A stretch of DNA of 64,000 nucleotides from contig OZ241871.1 of assembly GCA_965202955.1 (NCBI GenBank), forward strand, positions 3,968,001 through 4,032,000, written 5' to 3'. How positions within the stretch are numbered: position 1 is the stretch's first letter; each line of letters opens with the position of its first letter. A model generated the notes under the pieces. The model ran no database searches. It was not told the DNA's origin and saw nothing but the letters and a program-made list of their open reading frames with translations. A program made the position numbers and the translations under genes. Source of the DNA: Bin5 sp034422415. GTDB lineage: Bacteria; Chloroflexota; Anaerolineae; Caldilineales; Caldilineaceae. Below, piece after piece: positions 26,004 to 34,624 of this stretch.

Positions 26004-27647
26004 ATGTCCGCAAAACTGCAGGTTCACAACCCGATGGGATATCCTCCCCAAATCGACCAGAAACACCTGGCCCCGCGCGTCAGCGACCTGGCCGGAAAGA
26101 CCGTCTACCTGGTCGACTGCCGCTTCGACGACGGTGACATCCTGGTCGAGCAGATGGCGAACTGGTTTCGCGAAAACAGGCCCGACATAGGCATCGAGGT
26201 GCGCCGCAAATCCGGCGTCTACACCGAGCGGGACGAGTCGCTCTACAGCGAGATTCAGCAAAAGGGGGCAGGGGCCATCATGGCCGTCGGCCATTGAAGT
26301 ACCTGTGCGCCGGCGGTCGCCGACCAATGCATTATTCTGGAAACCGAATACAACGTCGCCACGGCCTCGATCCAGACCGGAATCTTTGAGCCGCTGGTGA
26401 AGGCCTCCACCCTGCAGCAGGGCATTCCCTACCTGCGCCATGCCTTTGTGCCGCAGCCGGTCATGGGCCGTTCAGCGGAGCAGCTGCGCGCCTACGTCGA
26501 CGGCCCCGACGACATCACCGGCCGACCGTTCATGACCGAGGTCATCGCCGCGCTCACGCGCGCGCCCTCGGCGGATGAGACCCGCGAGCACGCCTTCGAC
26601 CGCTCGACGCCCCGCTTCGTCGAACCGGACAGCGAGGAGAACCTGCACCAGCTCTTCGTGGAGAACCGCTGGACCGACATGCTGCCGATCATTCTACCCA
26701 CCGAGGAGCGGGTCGCCGCCATGTTGGAGGGCACGAGCCGCAGCCCCGACACGGTGGTGGGGCATATGCGGCCGACGTCCACGCGCGAAGCCTGGCAGTA
26801 CACGGTCGAAAAGGTGGCGGTCAACGCGGTGATGGCCGGCGCCAAGCCGGAGTATCTGCCCGTCATCCTGGCCCTGGCAGCGACCTGCGCATCGGCGCGT
26901 GCCAGCACGACCAGCTCCGCCGCATCCATGGCCGTGGTCAACGGTCCGATTCGCCACGAGATCGGGATGAACTGGGGCATCGGCGCGATGGGTCCCTACA
27001 ATCACGCCAATGCCACAATCGGGCGCGCCTACGGACTGCTCTCGCAGAACCTGCAGGGCGGCTCCGTTCCCGAAGTGACCTATCTGGGTTCGCAGGGCAA
27101 CAACCTCGCCTACAACAGCGTAACCTTTGCCGAGAACGAGGAGCGCAGCCCGTGGGTGTCCTTCCACGTGCAGCACGGATTCGGGCCCGACGAGAGTGCG
27201 GTGAGCGCATTCGGCGGCTGCCGTTCAACCGCGTTCAACCTGGGCTTGCGGGCGAAGCACTGGCAGGACCACGTGCGCAACATGCTGCGCGGCCTCAACC
27301 CGCACAACCCGCCCACTTTGGTGCTCGACCCGATCACCGCGCAGCAGTTCATCGACCGCGGCGGCTTCGATACCAAAGAGAAGCTGATCCAGTGGGTCCA
27401 CGACAACGCCACCATGCCCTCGGGGATCTACTGGGACTACCAGCTGATCGAGAACTACGTCTACCCGCAAGCGCTCAACGGCGTGGAGCCGCACGCCGGC
27501 AAGCTCAAGGTCGACGCGGACGAGATGATCCCGATCTACGAGCTTGGCGACATCCACGTCGTCGTCGTGGGCGGTGAGACAAACGGTTACTGGCGCATCA
27601 TGGGTTGCAACTACGGCGGCACGGTCTCGGTCGACGACTGGCGTTGA
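26004..27647 (+). CDS. UGSC-family protein, probable selenoprotein (TGA at codon 98 read as Sec)
   Basis: ATG at 26004 (AGAGGAG upstream) opens a frame interrupted once, by TGA at 26295-26297, and then open to the TGA at 27645-27647: 547 residues if the TGA is read through. Around it the protein reads AVGH-U-STC-APAVADQC, matching the U-x-S/T-C site of the UGSC (seleno)protein family, where U is selenocysteine or Cys. Residues about 29-175 form the UGSC domain. The longer C-terminal part (about 210-547) has VEKVAVNAVMAGAKPEYLPV, VNGPIRHEIGMN and EERSPWVSFHV, all well conserved-looking and uninterrupted. Function unknown; redox use of the Sec98/Cys101 pair is plausible. Coding continues intact after the TGA, which argues against simple decay. 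Confidence 0.8.
26295..26322 (+). promoter_or_regulatory. Recoded UGA and candidate bacterial SECIS hairpin
   Basis: The TGA at 26295-26297 is followed 13 nt later by a 4-bp stem CGGC (26311-26314) / GCCG (26319-26322) with loop GGTC. The loop starts 17 nt after the TGA and opens with two Gs. Bacterial SECIS elements are expected to have a small apical loop containing an early G about 16-37 nt after the UGA, so this fits; the stem is short, however. Confidence 0.55.
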
Positions 27648-27736
27648 TTGCGATGGTGCGAGACTGTTGCGAGCGTCCGCAGACCGCAGTCTCCCGACCG
27701 ATCTGTTGGCAGCGTCAGAAGAGATGACCCAGTCAG

Positions 27737-27788
27737 CCAGGCAGGGCGAAGCGTAGAAGACAATTCCGACATTCTTCGCCCTGCCTGG
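27737..27788 (+). terminator. Inverted repeat, probable terminator after UGSC gene
   Basis: Perfect 15-bp inverted repeat (CCAGGCAGGGCGAAG and its complement) around a 22-nt loop, followed by TTTGT. It lies 90 nt after the UGSC stop and 79 nt before the next PhyH gene. The large loop and short T-run make termination partial at best. Confidence 0.6.
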
Positions 27789-27866
27789 TTTGTCGATTCT
27801 CGGGCCGTGCCAACCTGTCGCGCCTTCCTGGCGCGGTTCGCATCTTCAAGCCAGCGGAGAGACGGG

Positions 27867-28643
27867 ATGGACGAGATTTCGCAGTTGCGCAACGAGGGTT
27901 ACTGTCTGCTCAAGGGCGTTATCCCCCGCGGAAGCGTCGCGGCCATAAGGGAGGACATTGACGGCGCAAAGGAGGCGGGACTCAAGGCCTACAACGAGCT
28001 CGACTGGTCTGCCGTCACGCACATGCTCACGCTCGCTCCCTACTTCGCCGACGCCCGTCTGTTGAACATCGTACGCACAATGTTCAACCACGCCACCGTG
28101 CGCATCTCGCAGACCGAGTTCAAGAGCGTGCCGCCCAGAAGCGACCCGCCGGAGTGGCGCGGCTTCCACACCGACTGGCCCCATGACCTGACCGACCGTT
28201 CCCGCTGCGGGCGCGTCAATCAGCCGTTCCCTGACATGCTCATGAGCATCACCTCCATCTGGATGCTCTATCGCTTTACGCCCGAAAACGGCGCCACCTG
28301 GGTTGTGCCCGGCACCCATCGCGAGCTCACCAACCCGCGTGGGGAGGAGGATGGAATCGACGAGTTCAGCGCGATTCCGAACGAGCAGCAGGTCTGCGGC
28401 GATGCCGGCGACGTGGTGCTGATCGACAGCCGCATCTGGCACTCGCGCGGAGCCAACACGACCGACGAAACACGCACATCGGTGGTCGCGCGTTACTCGC
28501 CCTGGTGGCTGAGCACGGAGTACGGAAAGCGAAACGCGGCCTTCGTTCCCGCCCACATCTTCGATGCTTTCCCGCAGCCGCTGCAGGAGCTGTACGCGCA
28601 CAGGCGGGGCGAAAGCCGGCCGGTGCAACACTTTCCCTTGTAA
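27867..28643 (+). CDS. Phytanoyl-CoA dioxygenase (PhyH) family protein C
   Basis: 258 residues starting MDEISQLRNEGYCLLKG, with GGAGAG before the ATG; a longer in-frame extension to 27648 would run through the hairpin and is rejected. The iron triad is His101-x-Asp103 in FHTDWPHD and His192 in SRIWHSRGAN; VPGTHR and SVVARYSPWWL are further landmarks. It resembles the enzyme at 45297-46109 most (SRxWHxxGAN, PWWL). The gene ends facing the leftward gene at 28707. Confidence 0.87.
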   Translation: MDEISQLRNEGYCLLKGVIPRGSVAAIREDIDGAKEAGLKAYNELDWSAVTHMLTLAPYFADARLLNIVRTMFNHATVRISQTEFKSVPPRSDPPEWRGFHTDWPHDLTDRSRCGRVNQPFPDMLMSITSIWMLYRFTPENGATWVVPGTHRELTNPRGEEDGIDEFSAIPNEQQVCGDAGDVVLIDSRIWHSRGANTTDETRTSVVARYSPWWLSTEYGKRNAAFVPAHIFDAFPQPLQELYAHRRGESRPVQHFPL

Positions 28644-28706
28644 ACCTTCACCTGCAGCGTTCGCCGAAAGGAACCGAATGGAAGAGGGCGGTCGCGGACC
28701 TGCCCG

Positions 28707-29414
28707 CTAACTGTCGATGGATGGGAAGAAGCTGGGTTTTAACATCTTGTAGATGTCGGGACCTGCGATGAATCCCTGCGGCGCCAGCAGTTCCAACCCG
28801 GCATAGCGCTCGATGACGTGAGATTCTTCGCGCTCTGTACTCGGGTTGAACACGGTACACCGGATGGCGTCGTCGTCCGATTCGCAAGTCGCCGGCGCAA
28901 CTTGGCAAACTGGATCGCCATCACCTTCGCCGGGCTCGCAGTCGTAATCGAAACCCTTGAACTCTGCGAACGGAACGATGCTGTTAAACGGATTGGTAGC
29001 GCTCTCTTCCACCGCGCCGTGAACCGACTCTGGAAAAGACAATACGCTGTGTCTTTTCCACAGCGCCAGCTCACTCTCGCTGAGCGCGACCGATCTCCCA
29101 ATGTTGAAGTCGTAAACGTAGTAACCGGCCTTCCCGCCGGCTGTGCGCTGGCAGGCACTCAACTGTCCCTCCAGCGATTCTGACCGCCCGCCGCCATCCC
29201 CTTCGTCATCAGTGCAAAACTGCAGGTACAGCAGCTGCTGGCCAAATGGACCGCCAACGTACCGGCGTATCTCCTGTCCCTCTCTGTATGCATTGACAAG
29301 AAAGTATCCCGCCGCCGCCAGGAGTGACAAAAGCAGGACGATTGCGACAAGAGCGACTGTCCGTATGGAGAATCGACGCCCTTTTTGTGTGATATGATCT
29401 GCATGTTTCTGCAT
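28707..29414 (-). CDS. Membrane-anchored hypothetical protein
   Basis: 235 residues. A basic N-terminus (residues 1-18) is followed by one strong hydrophobic span at about 19-42, then an extracytoplasmic region rich in Cys and acidic residues (for example FCTDDEGDGGG, DYDCEPGEGDGDPVC and ATCESDDDAIRCTVF). Paired cysteines suggest disulfides outside the membrane. No family recognised. It is the only leftward gene inside the rightward block and is convergent with the PhyH gene. Confidence 0.6.
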   Translation of the reverse strand: MQKHADHITQKGRRFSIRTVALVAIVLLLSLLAAAGYFLVNAYREGQEIRRYVGGPFGQQLLYLQFCTDDEGDGGGRSESLEGQLSACQRTAGGKAGYYVYDFNIGRSVALSESELALWKRHSVLSFPESVHGAVEESATNPFNSIVPFAEFKGFDYDCEPGEGDGDPVCQVAPATCESDDDAIRCTVFNPSTEREESHVIERYAGLELLAPQGFIAGPDIYKMLKPSFFPSIDS

Positions 29415-29619
29415 ACCTGGTCCTCCACGAATTCAATAGGCGCTTCCGGCTCCGTTCACCAGGCGGGGCAGCGTTTCAGCGCTTGACGCCCACCCCAATG
29501 CCGAACTAACGACTGCCGGTAGTCCATGGTTCCATTTCACGCCCGCTGCATTTCACGAGGAGCTGCACATAACAGATGCCCCGGAGAACAAGAACGCGCT
29601 AGAGCAACGGGAAGTCCGG
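29415..29619. other. Intergenic stretch upstream of a propeller-gene relic
   Basis: No convincing gene, promoter or terminator was seen. It leads into the paralogue relic at 29620-29751 and may be further decayed remains of the same gene, but no similarity to the intact copies was recognised. Confidence 0.3.
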
Positions 29620-29751
29620 CAGAGAAGCGAACGCATCTGGCGCGGCGACGCGGACGTGCGCAGTTTGTGGAATCGGCCATTTCGCCTGAAGATATACATT
29701 ACCGACTGCTGGCTGTACAGTTTTCGTTTCGCCTACGCCAACGCAGCCTGA
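29620..29751 (+). pseudogene. C-terminal relic of a third-copy propeller protein
   Basis: In the frame ending at TGA 29749-29751, the translation includes DVRSLWNRPFRLKIYI and LYSFRFAYA. This matches the last 35-40 residues of the propeller proteins at 24309 (DLRTLWNRPVRIRIHL, LYSFQF) and 29810 (DLRPLWNKPVRLCFSL, LYGFQF). No start or upstream domains remain. It sits directly before the intact copy at 29810, so it is the tail of a deleted tandem duplicate. Confidence 0.7.
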
Positions 29752-29809
29752 TCGGTCCGATGCGGAACTGACGAGGTCATACGATTCACAGTGCAAAACC
29801 GAGGATGAA

Positions 29810-31540
29810 ATGACGGAACGCGAACAGGCCGACGCGCCTGAGGCAAGAAGCGAAACCGAGCTGGCCGACACGCGCCGCGCGATGGACGCGGCCTGGTCGG
29901 GCGCCCGGCCCGTGGATCCCAGCACTTACCCCTACTTCAATCCTCCCTACCGCCTTCCATTCAAGCATATCGGCACGCAGAAGCAGCTGTTTCTGGACAA
30001 CTACATCCTCGATGAGTTGATAGACACAGAGCGGGTCGTCCCGCGGCCGGACAAGGCCGAATCTCCTCTGATCCAGTACGAAGACCTGCCCTGGGAACGC
30101 TACCACTTCACCTGCGTTCCGGCCGCCGCCCTCTACGACCCGGACGACGGCCTGTTCAAAATGTGGTATAAGACACTCTTGAGCGGCAACACGAACTCAG
30201 CCAAGGGCACCGAGGTCGTCCTCTGTTGCGCCGAATCGGAGGACGCGCTCAACTGGCGCAAACCGATGCGGGAAGACTGCCAGCCATTCGAAGACCATGA
30301 GTGCACCAATATTGTCGTGCGCGATTTCGACAACGGCACTATCGTCCTCAACCACGACCAGAGCGACCCCGAACGCAAGTTCCTGGCCGTCTACAACCCC
30401 TCCATGGAGGCCGTCCGCCGCGGCAGCCGCGTCATGTCGCGCGTCGCCGCATCGCCGGACGGGGTCAGATGGCACGTGCTCAGCGACGACACTCCCTATC
30501 GCCATCACCACCAGATGCGGGTGATATGGGACGAGCCCTACCGCAAATGGGTCGGCTACTCGCAGGCCTCCCACGCCTTCGCCAGCCACCTGCATGTCCG
30601 CACCATCGGCCGCCAGGAGAGCGCCGATTTCATCAACTGGTCGCCCAAAGAGATCATCCTGTCCAGCGACTGGGACCCAGGCGTCGGCCCCAACGTCGAA
30701 TTCCATACCATGTCGGTGCGCAAGGAGGGCGGCCTCTACATCGGCATCGTCGAAGAAGCCCATGGCGAATACCAGTGGCTGGTCAACCGCAACGGCAGCA
30801 ACCAGCGCGACCAGTTTCACACTAAGGCCGCGCTCTATTCGAGCCGCGACGGCCGCCAGTTCTTCCGCGCCGACGGCTACCACCCTTGGGCCGACAACGG
30901 ACCGCCCGGCAGCCAGGATTACGGCTACCTGGCCCACACCGTGGCAGGCTCCCTCTTGTACGACGGACGAATAGTGATCCCCTACTCCGCCTTCCCGCAT
31001 AAACAGAGGGACACGAGGCCGGCCGGGGTTTCCAACCATGCGCCGCCCGGGTCAACTGAGTCGTCTCGCCGCCACATCGAAGAGTTGGCGATTCATGGAA
31101 TGGGCAGCCCAATGATGGACCACGTGCGGCGCGAGCTCTCGCTGCAGCGCGGCATCGGCGGCCTGGTGCTGCGCGAAGACGGCTGGGCCGCGCTCCGTCC
31201 CAGATACGAGGCCGGCCGCGTCATAACGAAACAGTTTGTATTCGAGGGCGACCGGCTTCACGTCAACGCCGACTGTAGCTATGGCACTGTGCGGATCGCG
31301 TTGCTGGACCATGAGATGAAGCCGCACCCTGGCTTCAGCCTGGAGGAATCGGTCCCGCTGCACGCGCCTTCCAGCCAGATCTGGCACACGGCCAACTGGG
31401 CTGGAGGCCCTGATCTGCGTCCCCTCTGGAACAAGCCGGTCCGCCTCTGCTTTTCGCTGCTGGAATCAACGCTCTACGGATTCCAATTCCAGTACGCGCC
31501 AGATTCCGATCCTGGAGAAGGGGGCCCCGATGCTCGCTGA
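29810..31540 (+). CDS. Five-bladed propeller, glycosidase-like protein (paralogue 2)
   Basis: 576 residues; the same architecture as 24309-25958: HIGTQKQLFLDNYIL, YDPDDGLFKMWY, DGVRWHVL, IGRQESADFINWSPKE, and a C-terminal sandwich with HVNADC and DLRPLWNKPVRL. It has an insert near residue 405-430 (RPAGVSNHAPPGSTESS) absent from paralogue 1. The end overlaps the start of the GH127-like gene by 11 nt. Family function unknown; proximity to a GH127-like gene supports a glycan role. Confidence 0.75.
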   Translation: MTEREQADAPEARSETELADTRRAMDAAWSGARPVDPSTYPYFNPPYRLPFKHIGTQKQLFLDNYILDELIDTERVVPRPDKAESPLIQYEDLPWERYHFTCVPAAALYDPDDGLFKMWYKTLLSGNTNSAKGTEVVLCCAESEDALNWRKPMREDCQPFEDHECTNIVVRDFDNGTIVLNHDQSDPERKFLAVYNPSMEAVRRGSRVMSRVAASPDGVRWHVLSDDTPYRHHHQMRVIWDEPYRKWVGYSQASHAFASHLHVRTIGRQESADFINWSPKEIILSSDWDPGVGPNVEFHTMSVRKEGGLYIGIVEEAHGEYQWLVNRNGSNQRDQFHTKAALYSSRDGRQFFRADGYHPWADNGPPGSQDYGYLAHTVAGSLLYDGRIVIPYSAFPHKQRDTRPAGVSNHAPPGSTESSRRHIEELAIHGMGSPMMDHVRRELSLQRGIGGLVLREDGWAALRPRYEAGRVITKQFVFEGDRLHVNADCSYGTVRIALLDHEMKPHPGFSLEESVPLHAPSSQIWHTANWAGGPDLRPLWNKPVRLCFSLLESTLYGFQFQYAPDSDPGEGGPDAR

Positions 31541-33083
31541 CGTCAACACTACCGATATAGGCTCCGCCATCCGGCTGGGCTGCCGCACGATGTGCTCCGT
31601 CTTCAACGCCGACGACGGCGATGTCCCGTTCTTCTCATCGCAGGTGTGGCCCGAAGCAAAGCTGAGCTTCAGCTACATGCACTCGGAGTCCCACGTCCCC
31701 GGCCGCCATCTGAACGCGTTGCTAAACGCCGAGGACGCGCTCGGCGTCAGTTTGAATGAAGGCTGTATTGCGCGCCACCAACGCGCCGCCTTCCTGTCCT
31801 ACGCCGGAACCCTGCCGCTCCCGCTCAATCGCGACCGCATCGACGGCCGGCTCACCCACTTCTCACCCCACAATGTTCGCGAGGGACTTCACGCGCTCTA
31901 CGCGCTGGCGCGATTCCGCGACTCAGAGCAGGCCCTGGCGGTGGCTGAAGCCAGCATCCAAGCGATCCAGCGGCTCTGGGATCGCGCAAAAGGTTGGGAT
32001 ACAGCCTCCCTGGGCGACGAGATCGCCTTTCATCCTACTACCTACATCGCCGGCCTGGCGCGCGCCATCGGCCCTTTGGTCAAGCTCCACCGGCATACGG
32101 GCTGCGCGGGCGCACTGGACCTCGCGCTGGCGCTGGCGGACAAGGCCACCGATGAGTTCTTTCTCCCGTCCGGCGGCTACGATCGGGAGAGCTTCGGCAC
32201 GCACACACACTCCACGACCTGCGTTCTCTCGTCGCTGGCCCAGCTGGCCGACCTTACGCACAACGCGCCCCTGATGGAGCGAGTGAAGTCATTCTACGAC
32301 AACGGCCTCAACAATATCCGCGACCAAATCGGCTGGGTAATCGAGAGCAGCGGCGACGGCGCCGACCCCGACCACGGAGAGGTCAACAATACGGGAGACA
32401 TCGTCGAGACCGCTCTGCTGCTCGGAAAGTGGGGTTACACGCAATACTACGGCGATGCCGAAAGGATCCTGCGCTGCCACCTGCTGCCCTCGCAGCTCCG
32501 GGACACCTCCTTCATCCGCGAGCCGGACAACCCGGCAAACGAGGACGGCAAGCGGGACGTCGCCGCCCGTCACCTCGGCGCATTCGGTTTCCCTGCCCCC
32601 TACGGCCACAAGCCGCTCGACGCGACCCGCATCAGCTTCAACATGGATATCGTTGGCGGGGCGGTCGCCTCCCTCTGCGAAGTCCACCGCCAGGCAATAG
32701 TGTCGGACCAGGCCGGCCACTGGGTCCACCTGCTGTTCGACCGTGAAACCGAGGCGGTCGAGGTCGAGTCTCCATACACGCAATCACATATGCGCGTCCG
32801 CGTGAGACGGCCGGGACCGCTCTTCGTGCGCATCCCCGACTGGATGATGCCGGAGACGGTCGAATTGACCGGCGTGGAAGGTAGCCCCGGCTGGTCCAAC
32901 GGCTATCTGGTGATCGGCTGCCCGCCCCTCGGTCGCTCGATCGACATACGTTTCGACCTGGCGGAACAGCAGATCGTATTGAAGCACCGCACTCGCGAGA
33001 TAGCGGTGCAGCTACGCGGCGATTCCGTGGCGGCCATGTCCAATTTCGGGGCCGAACTGACTTTTTTCCCACCGCTCGGCTGA
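31530..33083 (+). CDS. GH127-like (alpha/alpha)6 barrel protein
   Basis: 517 residues. Helical-barrel pattern with VREGLHALYALARFRDSEQAL, then ESFGTHTHSTTCVLSSLAQLA and EVNNTGDIVETALLLGKWGYTQYYGDAERILR (landmarks EVNNTGDIVETA and YYGDAERIL), and a C-terminal beta domain with GPLFVRIPDWM. This resembles the beta-L-arabinofuranosidase GH127/DUF1680 group, but the Cys-based zinc site of GH127 is not clear here. It overlaps the propeller gene by 11 nt, so the two are co-expressed. Confidence 0.65.
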   Translation: MLADVNTTDIGSAIRLGCRTMCSVFNADDGDVPFFSSQVWPEAKLSFSYMHSESHVPGRHLNALLNAEDALGVSLNEGCIARHQRAAFLSYAGTLPLPLNRDRIDGRLTHFSPHNVREGLHALYALARFRDSEQALAVAEASIQAIQRLWDRAKGWDTASLGDEIAFHPTTYIAGLARAIGPLVKLHRHTGCAGALDLALALADKATDEFFLPSGGYDRESFGTHTHSTTCVLSSLAQLADLTHNAPLMERVKSFYDNGLNNIRDQIGWVIESSGDGADPDHGEVNNTGDIVETALLLGKWGYTQYYGDAERILRCHLLPSQLRDTSFIREPDNPANEDGKRDVAARHLGAFGFPAPYGHKPLDATRISFNMDIVGGAVASLCEVHRQAIVSDQAGHWVHLLFDRETEAVEVESPYTQSHMRVRVRRPGPLFVRIPDWMMPETVELTGVEGSPGWSNGYLVIGCPPLGRSIDIRFDLAEQQIVLKHRTREIAVQLRGDSVAAMSNFGAELTFFPPLG

Positions 33084-33127
33084 GCACCCCGGCCCAGTGG
33101 GCCCGTTAGAGAACACAGGAGTCCCTG

Positions 33128-34042
33128 ATGGCAAGCAGACCGATACAGATACTACTGGTAGCGGCGCACCCCGCCGACAGTTTCGACATGGCCGGCGGCA
33201 CGCTGGCCCATCACGTCGAACAGGGCGACCAGGTAACCGCGGCGATTCTGACGACGGGCGTTCGTTCCCACCACTGGGAGCTCGGCGAGCAGAAACGCCG
33301 CGCCGGCGCCGAGTTCGACGTGGAACAGTTCGTCGCGCAGGCGGTTGAGGAAAAACTGGAGGAGGTGCGCCGCGCCTGCCGCATCCTCGGCTTCGACGAC
33401 GTGCGCGACCTCGGCTTCGAAGACGACGACGTCCTCGTCACGCAGGACAAGATCGATGCCATCGCCGACGTGATCCGTGCGGTCAAGCCCGACCTGATGA
33501 TCACGCACCAGCCCTTCGAGAGCGGCGGCTTCAAGATGCATGGAACGACCGGCCAGTGCGCGCTCTACGCCTGGCAACAGGCGCAAGGCTCGGGCCGCGG
33601 CCGCCAGGAACGGCATCCGATACCCTGTATCTACTTCATGAACCCGATGGCCTACATGGGCAACAACAGCCTGGAATACGCCGGGACCGCCCGCGCCGAT
33701 CTCTACATCGACATCACCGATGTGATCGAAAAGAAGGTGCGCGCGCTTGACGAGATCGCCAGCCAGTACTACGGCGGCCCCTACGCCCGCAAGCGCGCCG
33801 AAACGTCGGACGGGCACTACGGCAACAAGGCCCTCGTCGCCTACGCGGAGCAGTTTCAGCGCTTCACCCCCCTCGTCCAGTACACACTCCCGATCACAGA
33901 CGCCGAGCTGGCGCGGATTACCGAGCCGCAGTCCGCCCACATGGGCCGGCGCAGCGAAATGGTGGGCGGCCTGATGCCGTTGCCACCCGAAGCCCCGTTC
34001 ACATCGCGCCATCGAATGTCAAAGGAGATGTACGAGGACTGA
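33128..34042 (+). CDS. PIG-L (LmbE) family deacetylase
   Basis: 304 residues. The N-terminal zinc motif AHPDD appears as AHPAD (13-17): His14 and Asp17 are kept while the first Asp is Ala. AGGTLAHHVEQGDQVTAAILTTG and DLMITHQPFESGGFKMHG continue the family pattern; HxxH-type zinc ligands may be in the latter. Members remove N-acetyl groups from GlcNAc-type sugars or mycothiol precursors. CAGGAG precedes the ATG. It is the last gene of the rightward block. Confidence 0.83.
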   Translation: MASRPIQILLVAAHPADSFDMAGGTLAHHVEQGDQVTAAILTTGVRSHHWELGEQKRRAGAEFDVEQFVAQAVEEKLEEVRRACRILGFDDVRDLGFEDDDVLVTQDKIDAIADVIRAVKPDLMITHQPFESGGFKMHGTTGQCALYAWQQAQGSGRGRQERHPIPCIYFMNPMAYMGNNSLEYAGTARADLYIDITDVIEKKVRALDEIASQYYGGPYARKRAETSDGHYGNKALVAYAEQFQRFTPLVQYTLPITDAELARITEPQSAHMGRRSEMVGGLMPLPPEAPFTSRHRMSKEMYED

Positions 34043-34051
34043 GAGTAACGA

Positions 34052-34083
34052 GGGCCGGCGGCCCGAAGCTTCGCGGCCCGCCC
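34052..34083. terminator. GC-rich self-complementary spacer between convergent genes
   Basis: The 64-nt gap between the two convergent blocks contains overlapping palindromes, including GGGCC-ggc-GGCCC and CGAAGCTTCG. It may act as a shared terminator, but there is no T-run. Confidence 0.35.
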
Positions 34084-34106
34084 GTAGATTTCAGCGGGGA
34101 GGCCGG

Positions 34107-34592
34107 CTACTCTTCAAGCCGGCTGAAGGTCATAATCTCGTCGCCTGCGCCGTTTCGCCACAGATCCTGGCAAGTCTCCGCCAACTCCTCGAGCCCCTCC
34201 GTAACCGTGGCGAAGAGGTTCCCCGGCATGTGGCCGTCGGGCCCCAGCAGGTAGTTGTCCCGCCCGTAGAAGATGGCAAGGTCGATCAGCCCGGTCTCGC
34301 GGCACTGATCCAGCATGTCCGGCGGGACCTTGGATCCCTTGGGGACAGGAAGATAGAGAATGTCGCCGGGAATCGGGAAGACCGTGGCGTTCTCATTCTC
34401 AGGCTCCTGCTCGGCGAACGGCGGCGTCAGAATGTACACCTCGTTGTTTGCCCACTTTGCATGAAAGGCCGCGCCCGACAGCGGCAGCGCATTCCAGACC
34501 GCCTCGGCCGTCAGCGGCGCCCCGTCGTCGACCAGTTCGGCCACCGCGCGGGCACTGTGTTTTTCGAATGTGATCTCGATTTTCCGAGCCAT
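34107..34592 (-). CDS. DUF3830 family protein (copy 1)
   Basis: 161 residues with the DUF3830 (cyclophilin-like beta-barrel) pattern: TAEAVWNALPLSG, AKWANNEVYILTPPF, FPIPGDILYLPVP, DLAIFYGRDNYLLGPDG and GNLFATVTEGLEELAETC. Function unknown; the family often sits beside amino-acid or hydantoin-type catabolic and transport genes. It is the most downstream gene of the leftward block and is a paralogue of 42537-43010. Each copy neighbours an Asp/Glu racemase-like gene or aminotransferase. Confidence 0.82.
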   Translation of the reverse strand: MARKIEITFEKHSARAVAELVDDGAPLTAEAVWNALPLSGAAFHAKWANNEVYILTPPFAEQEPENENATVFPIPGDILYLPVPKGSKVPPDMLDQCRETGLIDLAIFYGRDNYLLGPDGHMPGNLFATVTEGLEELAETCQDLWRNGAGDEIMTFSRLEE

Positions 34593-34624
34593 GCGTCTGT
34601 TTCCTCTTGCTCCTGTGGATGCGG

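Noticed and set aside
26004..26297. Stand-alone 97-residue protein ending at TGA 26295
   Set aside because: The frame continues open for 449 codons beyond the TGA, with the conserved U-x-T-C motif at the junction, so the split is better explained as selenocysteine recoding.
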